NCBI GenBank assembly: GCA_013407085.1
Contig: JACCGJ010016219.1
Span: 1-64,000 of the forward strand
Length of the DNA stretch: 64,000 nt
DNA from: Atriophallophorus winterbourni
Taxonomy: Eukaryota; Platyhelminthes; Trematoda; Plagiorchiida; Microphallidae
Direction of reading: 5' to 3'
The notes beneath the pieces are model-generated. The model was not told the origin of the DNA. It ran no database searches and saw only the letters and a list, made by a program, of their open reading frames with translations. A program made the translations under genes and the position numbers. Below are positions 57,695-64,000 of this stretch, piece by piece (positions within the stretch are counted from its first letter, which is position 1; each line of letters begins with the position of its first letter).

Positions 57695-58769
57695 AGTGCT
57701 GATAGTTTAACACTATAAATAATTTAACCCCACTCATAGCATTCAAAACGGTTCTAGTTTCAGAGCATAAGAATAGTTGGATGTGGATTAGTTCTGCTAC
57801 TGCAAAAGGATCTGAATGCCCTGCCAAGTTGATCAACGATAAATATTGTGATATTTAACGTATAGAAAAGCAAAATTATTCTTGTGATATATTGATTACG
57901 AAATAAAAGTTTTGCATGAACCTTTGTAAAGAAAAAATGGTATATGAATTATTGGAAATCTGGCGAGAATAGTTCGCCGTCAGAATGTATATCAACACAC
58001 CAGCAAGTTTTTAGGAGTATTCCGACAATATTTGGAGGGTTCTCGCTCGTAACGAACGAATAACAGTAAACGCCTACGTTCTTACATAAATGTAAGGTGC
58101 TGTCAAGATATGGGTTGCTTGGCAAAGGAAAGATATTGCCCACTTTGAAAAATTTCATTAAACATCGACAAAGCCAGTGGGGATTACTCACAATGTTATG
58201 GCACTAGAGCATTGCGACGTCTGTGTCTAAGTGCCTTTGAACAATGCGGCGCGGTATCATGCTTACATATAAAATGCTGTATGCCCGGGACAACTAACGA
58301 GAAATTTGATTCACGAATTTTTTGAAAATGTGAAACACGCCATTTTTGGCGTTCATGCCATGTGTTTCTAGCATTCTCTACTTCAACTTGTGGTTGACTC
58401 TCCGTACATGGCGGTATTCAATGTTACATTGTTTTACATTTGGAAAAGAACATCATTCATCAGCCTTAATTTGATTTACTCTACTCGTTTTATGCTGTTA
58501 TTTTTCGCATTTTCGTTATTACCGTCACCATGTGGCGTTTAAAGGTGTTCGCTTTCTTCTTGAATCGTTGAATCATGTAGATGCATAAGCTATGTTTTTT
58601 GATGTAACATAACAGTTTAATTTTGAATCCGCTGACACATTTGTTCTGTCCTTGTTCATCACCTCAGAGTAAAGCTCCGCAAAATAACATTAATCATTAT
58701 TTAATGTTTCTCCGTTTTACACGAAATCACAATGAACTTATGTTCTAGAACATTGTGCTTCCTAGTGTG
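57695..58769. other. No recognised gene
   Basis: Short frames only. Confidence 0.4.
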
Positions 58770-59460
58770 ATTGATTTTAAAGGAGGTTTTAACTTCAATC
58801 TTTGTTTTTTCGCTGACACCCTTTGTATTAAAGAAATGCGATCATGCACTTCTGCTACCCATTGCATCAATTTTCATTCGTTGCTTGTTGAGAGCAAATA
58901 TTTCTGACTGTTGGAATTCTATGCGCATAACCCAGATTCTTAAAAAATTCCTAGAAGGTACCGTCCGATCGCGTGTCGATCTCAGTTGCTCAATGTTCTT
59001 GAAAACATTGTGTAACGACAAATGATATCAAGTTGTCACTTAAAAGATGTTTATCAGTTTGCCTACTGAAAAAATCATTCAAACCACAATGCTTTTGTTC
59101 GCTGATGGATATGTGTCAAGTTATCACGATAGATTTACAACTTTGTTTACTGGATTTTAACAATTCTTTCAACAGTGTTGCATGGATTTCACTGTTCAAG
59201 AAGCTGTCTGTAGGTGGCGTTCCAATGATTATTTTTCATTGGATTACATCCTTTGTCAAAGTTCGTCTTCGACCAAAATGTCGTGAATGGCAAAGCCATT
59301 TTCGCGATACCGATGCAGCGTGGTGTCCAGCGGAGTGCAATACTTTCCCCTTGTTTTATTTTTCTATTTATATTTCAAATATTCGTTGTACCCCTTCGTA
59401 ACTCACTATCGAATTCGGTGACGACGTTGCCGTAGCAATTAACCACAATATATGAGTCGA
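58770..59460 (+). mobile_element. Non-LTR reverse transcriptase relic with intact FGDD box (+)
   Basis: Frames in order: LPIASIFIRCLLRANISDCW and SMRITQILKKF (usually P-x-x-WK-x-A-x-ITPIFK), LLDFNNSFNSVAWISLFKKL (motif A with its aspartate), GVPMIIFHWITSF, QRGVQRSAILSP (motif B, usually RGVPQGSVLSP), and EFGDDVAVAIN at 59410-59440 (motif C, both aspartates kept). Differs in wording from the CR1-like copies and is probably another non-LTR lineage. Three frame changes make it a pseudogene. Confidence 0.7.
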
Positions 59461-59464
59461 CAAA

Positions 59465-60990
59465 TATACGTTAAAATAAACGATTATAATCATTGATTAA
59501 TGGGTATCCGCGCTATGGTTATCTTTGAATCCCTAAAAGTGAAACGAGATGATATTTTCCATCATGATTGAGCGTCGATGCTTAGCTGCGTATCCCCACT
59601 AATTTTCAGCGGTCTGCTGGACAACAATTTTCTGCTAATCAGAAATGGGAATCAAAGATATCGCAGAATTGAGGTGTGTATCCCGGGATTAAATTCGAAA
59701 CTCCGTCACCCTCGTCACTTCGTGGATGCAAACAAAGCCATTTCATCTGATGGTGCATATTCACTGCACAAGAACATTGTTGCCTGTAGATCGTTCTTTG
59801 CTAACCAAAGCCAATATTTCTTTATTTATTTAAAAACTAAAATATTTCAGAAACTCTATTGTTCCTCCCAAATCTCAATACAGGGTCAACAAGTAAATGA
59901 CTCTTTCGGAGTAGAAGACTCAACTGGCTATGTGATATCGTATGTTAATTTTTTGAATAGTACAATTGCTGGAAATTCCTGTATGTGAATCAAATCTTTT
60001 TTTTTATTTTTATGTGTACAGCGAATCGCCGTGTTATACATTCAACATTGCCTGACGAGTATGCTAAAACGTTGAAGTGATTGACCAGCTGTGCTTTTTT
60101 TCAGCATAACGCTCAACTTTCATTGTATTTTCTGTGTGTTAATATGCGAATAATATTAATTTGTTAAATTATCAAGTGAATAATGATGAAAGTATATTCA
60201 ATCAAACGCAGGTGTAACATATGTGATACACATTAAAGCATTTTATTGTATGCATACCAGTGTCAATACCTACCTCAAGCTATGTCGTTTCACATTACAA
60301 ACGTGTCTAAGAGAATTTACCCCTATTGTTGAAAAAGGCAAAAATGAATAGTAGCCTGTTTATTCGCAGTAAATACTTTCTTGTGTCAAGTCACCTTGAG
60401 CGTTTCCCTAGTTTTTAATTGGAGTGGCGTCAAAAACTTAAATGAGACAGCCTAGCGCATTATAAGGTATATCATCACGTGTATCGATTCATTTAACAGA
60501 TATAATCTGAATAGCGGATAATCTTCAAAAGACTATTTCAATTCGACTTGTCGTAGTGTTTGCTATGCTGTTGCACCGTTACTTAATGACCATCAAAACT
60601 ATATCGTAAGCCGATTTATTTAAACAATTATGATGGCAAAATTAAGTTAAATGAAGACCCAAGGGAAGCAAAACAGGCTTATCGTTAATGAACTGCACTT
60701 CGCGATGTTTTCTCGTAAAGTTATTATATTAAATTCTTTTTCTGCATAAAATATATCGACATGTGAACTAACTCAATCGATAAATTGTGAAGAATTCTTT
60801 GATAACCGTAAACAACGTGATTTTCTGGGCGTTAGGTTTGAAAGCGCTTACATTTTTATTAAAAAATATAAAATTTGATTGCTTTCATAGAGCCAATAAC
60901 GACACTCATTTTCAGCAATGTGACGCAAAAATCTGTCATGTATTATTTTGGACAGCTGTTCAAGTGTTAACAGTTTTTGGTCTTTTTTAA
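59465..60990. other. No recognised gene
   Basis: A plus-strand frame of 136 codons (59578-59988) follows the RT relic and may be its thumb or a tail, but I see no motif. The rest is AT-rich. Confidence 0.35.
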
Positions 60991-60995
60991 TGTTC

Positions 60996-61405
60996 TGCCC
61001 CCACACAGTTTTGGGTAAAATTATCCAGAGCTTTGCTAACGTTTGACTCTGCTTGAAGCATCGGTTGGTCTTCCCACTTGGGTAGTTTGACCCGATGCTC
61101 CGCTAGTGATATACCAGCCATTGGCATCGCGCATAACGCTGCACAACTCCAGAGAACTGCAATGATGAAGATGCATGATTTCAGTGAGTTGCGTTTAAAC
61201 AATTGAGCGTGAAATGGTCTCGCAACAGATGAGCGTTTGCGTATCGATAGAGGATCATCGATTTGCGTAACGGGAGTGCCAATCGACCTGTTTGTGTTGA
61301 CATTCGACTGTGAAATCGTTGGAATGTTTGCAGTTGAAAATTTGAAAACCCTTTGAAACGGGTGGCACACACTGAGATAGCGTTCGACGCTAAATATGGT
61401 TAAAA
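60996..61405 (-). pseudogene. Truncated duplicate of the GPCR TM3-TM4-ECL2 exon
   Basis: Matches 55786-56196 with about 16 differences over 410 bp by eye (about 96%). It begins inside TM3 (LTIFSVERYLSVCHPF) and stops inside ECL2 (LDNFTQNCV), so it has neither the exon's acceptor nor its donor and lacks the Cys next to TM5. No stop codon has arisen, but several changes alter amino acids (for example the ECL2 Cys 163 to Ser). It lies upstream of the gene on the same strand. It cannot serve as an alternative exon unless cryptic splice sites are used. Confidence 0.85.
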
Positions 61406-61790
61406 TCGTCAATCGATTTTTCGATAAAAACCAACCCCTTCCTGTCTGTAGTCGTAAATTCATCAATACAACAGATCACTGTAATTATGTAAGCAATCGA
61501 CACGGATGTAGTTAAGTTAGTAGGTAAAAGTCTTTTTGAATGAACTAATAAAACGGCATTCGCAGTCACAGGATTATAATCGAAATCTCGTTTTATTTGC
61601 GTCTTGAAATATACCTGAAAATATATGAAGAAATTATTTCTAGTAAGTCTGATATCATGGATTATTATATTATATTATTATAAGTTACTATAATAGTATA
61701 TATATACTTTTCAATATTATTGTGTAATATATATAACAAAATAATATAAAAAGTTGCCTTTTGAACCGAATGCAATGAATCGTGTTGCTC
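61406..61790. other. AT-rich stretch without a recognised gene
   Basis: Contains TA-rich runs near 61665-61730; nothing else was recognised. Confidence 0.45.
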
Positions 61791-61795
61791 TCATC

Positions 61796-61819
61796 TATCT
61801 GGTTGTTTACTGTCATCAG
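61796..61819 (-). repeat. Hammerhead-type relic
   Basis: The minus strand has CTGATGA, CAGT-AAACA-ACCA and GATA in place of GAAA. Stem II keeps two pairs. Confidence 0.45.
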
Positions 61820-61980
61820 ATGGTAAAAGTGCAGATTGGGATCACTTTCCCTCGAAATATTTAAAAATTGATAAACCAAGTTATTCTTGTAAGCCCCTAT
61901 TGAATAAGTTAAGTAAAACCAACCCGAATTTCAAATACAGAATCCCACAGAGATTCACGCTGATGAGCACAAGGCACTTA

Positions 61981-62388
61981 AGATTCAAGATTCAAGATTT
62001 AAAACTGTATGGTCACAAAAAGCACATAGCTTCACTATTACCATATCATAGTAAATATTCGTTCAATAAGAGGTTTAAAATAAACATGTAATACCAAGTA
62101 TAGTCAAGTTGTATAGTTACCATGAGTCAATACGCAAGTGTCGTCAAATCGTTATGCAACAAATAAGTATCCATATTTCGAATAAACGTTTCGATGCTGG
62201 GAGAGATGACAAGAGTTTGGGGCAGGGCATTCCAAAGGAAAGAGACACGTACAGAATAAAAATATTGGCGACAGCTGATATGGGAGTGGGAAATTTGCAG
62301 TGTCGCTGAGTTGCTGCGTGTATGTCGTGACTCACGGTATTCGAATAAATGTTTTAAGGGATGATGTGGGGTATTTAATATTTTGTAA
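61981..62388 (-). mobile_element. CR1-like fragment with (AATCTTG)n tail, H family
   Basis: Closely matches the 3' end of element H at 31077-31490. The minus frame 62127-62420 reads HHPLKHLFEYRESRHTRSN, HISCRQYFYSVRVSFLWNAL and PQTLVISPSIETFIRNMD. It departs from element H near 62388, so it is a 5'-truncated insertion of about 410 bp. Confidence 0.85.
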
Positions 62389-62389
62389 G

Positions 62390-62470
62390 GTCTCACATCC
62401 CAAGCACTTATTCTCCACAACTGGTTTCAGGCTTTTTGGCGTCAACCGGTGGAGACAGTATCGGCAAACA
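62390..62470 (-). repeat. Degraded ribozyme-repeat relic
   Basis: Minus strand: CTGTCTCCACC, then a broken core, AAAAA-GCCT and GAAACCAG. It abuts the truncated end of the CR1 fragment at 61981-62388. Confidence 0.4.
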
Positions 62471-63639
62471 GTATGAAATCGATTGAAGAGTGTAAACGGG
62501 TCGGTTGTGAGCAGTATAATACACTTGTTATTTTAAGCGCCTTCGACGCTCGACCTGCAATTACACTGTGACTCTTTTTTTGAAACTCCCGGCTCGTTTT
62601 ACGAAAATTATTCAGCAGGGTCTTCCAATTCTAACTTTGTTTTGAACAAAATGTAGTTCAAAATTAACGCTTCCTTGCTATTGTCTATCATTGGAGCAGT
62701 AACGCTAATCTTATCTCGGTCCTGTTTTCATTTTTGCTGTATTACACCCGTTCCATTTAAGCTTCGTAAAATTTACGACGTAAAATCTTAATTAATTGTT
62801 AAATTTAAAAAAAACTTTCCTATAATCATTCTTAAATAAATAAACGAACAATTTTTAAATAACGGACATCGAAATAATCTTACAATCTCTATCAAATTTA
62901 TAAAAACAGTTACTTGCTTTACAAACTTCGGATTTCTCGAGAAACGTCGATCGATTTCAACTCGACAATTCTACCTATCCGGAAATCGCAAATGTCCATC
63001 CATCACTATTTTTGTCTGTGTTTGAATTATGTACTCATTTTGCGACAGAGAAAAATATTTCTCAACGTTCTGTAGCTGTTAGTCAATCTTTGCGAAAGTG
63101 TACCTTTCAATTAAAAAATCATTTAGCGACCGCGATTAGAAAACGATCTGTGAAAACGTTTGAGAAATTACCACTGATTTTTTCTTGCTGACAGCAAAGT
63201 AGTTTTAAAAGTGTTTCTGAAAATTCTAATAAACTGTTTTGTGTTCATACCGGAGATTACATACTGAGATTACCTGTTGTGTTAGCAACAAGATATATTC
63301 TTGAGGTTTGATTACTTTAGTTATGATTACAATCGGCTTCTATTAAGATTAAGTAATGCCAGAATAAGATTAAAAGAGTTTTATATTTTTGAGGCATAGA
63401 TAAATACATTTTTGCAGCAAAACTGTGTGAATACATTCTATCGATTAACACAGACAATCTTTACCCAGCACTTTGTCAAATAACGAAAAACAACGATAAA
63501 TTCTACGCCAGCTTACCACAGATGCAGTGGATTTTCAGCTAATTTTGGCGCGGCAAATAGAACATTAGCTCTACCCCGGATTATGCGGTAGTTTTAAGTC
63601 AATTCAAACCGGTGAATTACTCCATCGGGGATGTGGTAG
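62471..63639. other. AT-rich stretch without a recognised gene
   Basis: No TM1/TM2 exon of the GPCR was seen on the minus strand here. Confidence 0.4.
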
Positions 63640-63905
63640 ATGAGTAATACGTGCATAGTCGTGGTTTGAATTTCAACTGCCACACAGAATTCATCGCAAG
63701 ATTTGGAGGTATGCTTAAAACCCGGAGGAAGCGCAAGAAATTGTTCGCCTCATAATAATTCCTACACTCATCGCGAACCAAAACCACAAGTTGTTAGTCA
63801 CAACGAGTTAACTAAAATTATCAATTTACGAAAACACAAAAATACTGTCATCCTGTCAGCAGACAAAGGACGAGTGAAGTTGGATATGAACAAAGACGTT
63901 TGACT
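63640..63905 (+). mobile_element. Penelope-like element, N-terminal ORF fragment
   Basis: An upstream frame reads HSRGLNFNCHTEFIARFGG (Penelope proteins have LSKGLNFxP...ELIA). After a shift, 63703-63900 reads NELTKIINLRKHKNTVILSA then DKGRVKLDMNK, the LRKDKxIVILxADKGNxxVVMxK block just before the Penelope RT. The gene is interrupted by TGA at 63901, and further sequence runs toward the window edge. Penelope-like elements are known to carry hammerhead ribozymes in their pseudo-LTRs, which fits the ribozyme repeats elsewhere in the window. Confidence 0.6.
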
Positions 63906-64000
63906 ACGCAAGGTTTAATAACCTTTGCAATATAACATATCGGGAGATCAAAGAAGAAGTGAAACAGTTAAAAAATGGACGGAATGCTGCGTTGAATTAA

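Noticed and set aside
60996..61405. A mutually exclusive alternative exon of the GPCR
   Set aside because: The copy lacks the start of TM3, the end of ECL2 and both splice sites, so it is read as a truncated duplicate.
1..64000. tRNA, rRNA and CRISPR arrays
   Set aside because: No cloverleaf, rRNA-like block or spaced-repeat array was seen; the regularly spaced repeats at 43.5-44 kb and 53 kb are only two units each and carry ribozyme cores.

Overview
The window looks like AT-rich genomic DNA of an invertebrate animal, most likely a flatworm and possibly a digenean trematode. There are no bacterial operons. A receptor gene is split by introns of about 3 kb, and another gene fragment has a 66-bp intron. 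Decayed non-LTR, BEL/Pao, Ty3/Gypsy and Penelope-like elements are dense, and short repeats carry a hammerhead-type ribozyme core of the kind known from flatworm satellites, retrozymes and Penelope-like elements. The organism is inferred; no marker gene proves it.

Layout. 0.4-4.15 kb: a long decayed CR1-like element on the minus strand. 4.2-5.4 kb: a 610-bp tandem duplication. 6.4-10.2 kb: an LTR-like pair of direct repeats next to a second CR1-like relic. 11.3-16 kb: a CR1 tail (+), a BEL/Pao pol relic (-), an ORF1 fragment (-) and a Ty3/Gypsy gag-pol relic (+). 16-17 kb: a CR1 3' end (-). 18.3-19.3 kb: a ribozyme-like repeat and two terminal exons of an unidentified gene (+). 21.1-21.4 kb: an RTE-type 3' fragment. 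25-33.4 kb: four CR1-like fragments in one orientation, one broken by a (TTC)n-tailed insertion. 34-45 kb: mostly AT-rich DNA with ribozyme-bearing repeats, including a 235-bp tandem pair. 45.4-56.3 kb (-): a peptide GPCR, with four exons in the window. 57-59.5 kb: RTE-type and another non-LTR RT relic (+). 61.0-61.4 kb: a truncated copy of the largest GPCR exon. 62-64 kb: a CR1 3' fragment and the start of a Penelope-like ORF.

The host gene I can best support is the GPCR. Its four exons join in frame with consensus splice sites and cover ECL1 to the C terminus: TM3 with ERY, TM4, TM5, TM6 with CWAPF, and TM7 with NPILY. It resembles neuromedin-U/pyrokinin/CAPA-type receptors. The exon(s) for the N terminus, TM1 and TM2 were not found and may lie beyond the right edge.

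The most unusual structure is a dispersed family of about 235-bp repeats. The best copies fold on paper as type-I hammerhead ribozymes with a tiny palindromic helix III. Two loci keep them as head-to-tail pairs with cores 234 and 235 bp apart.
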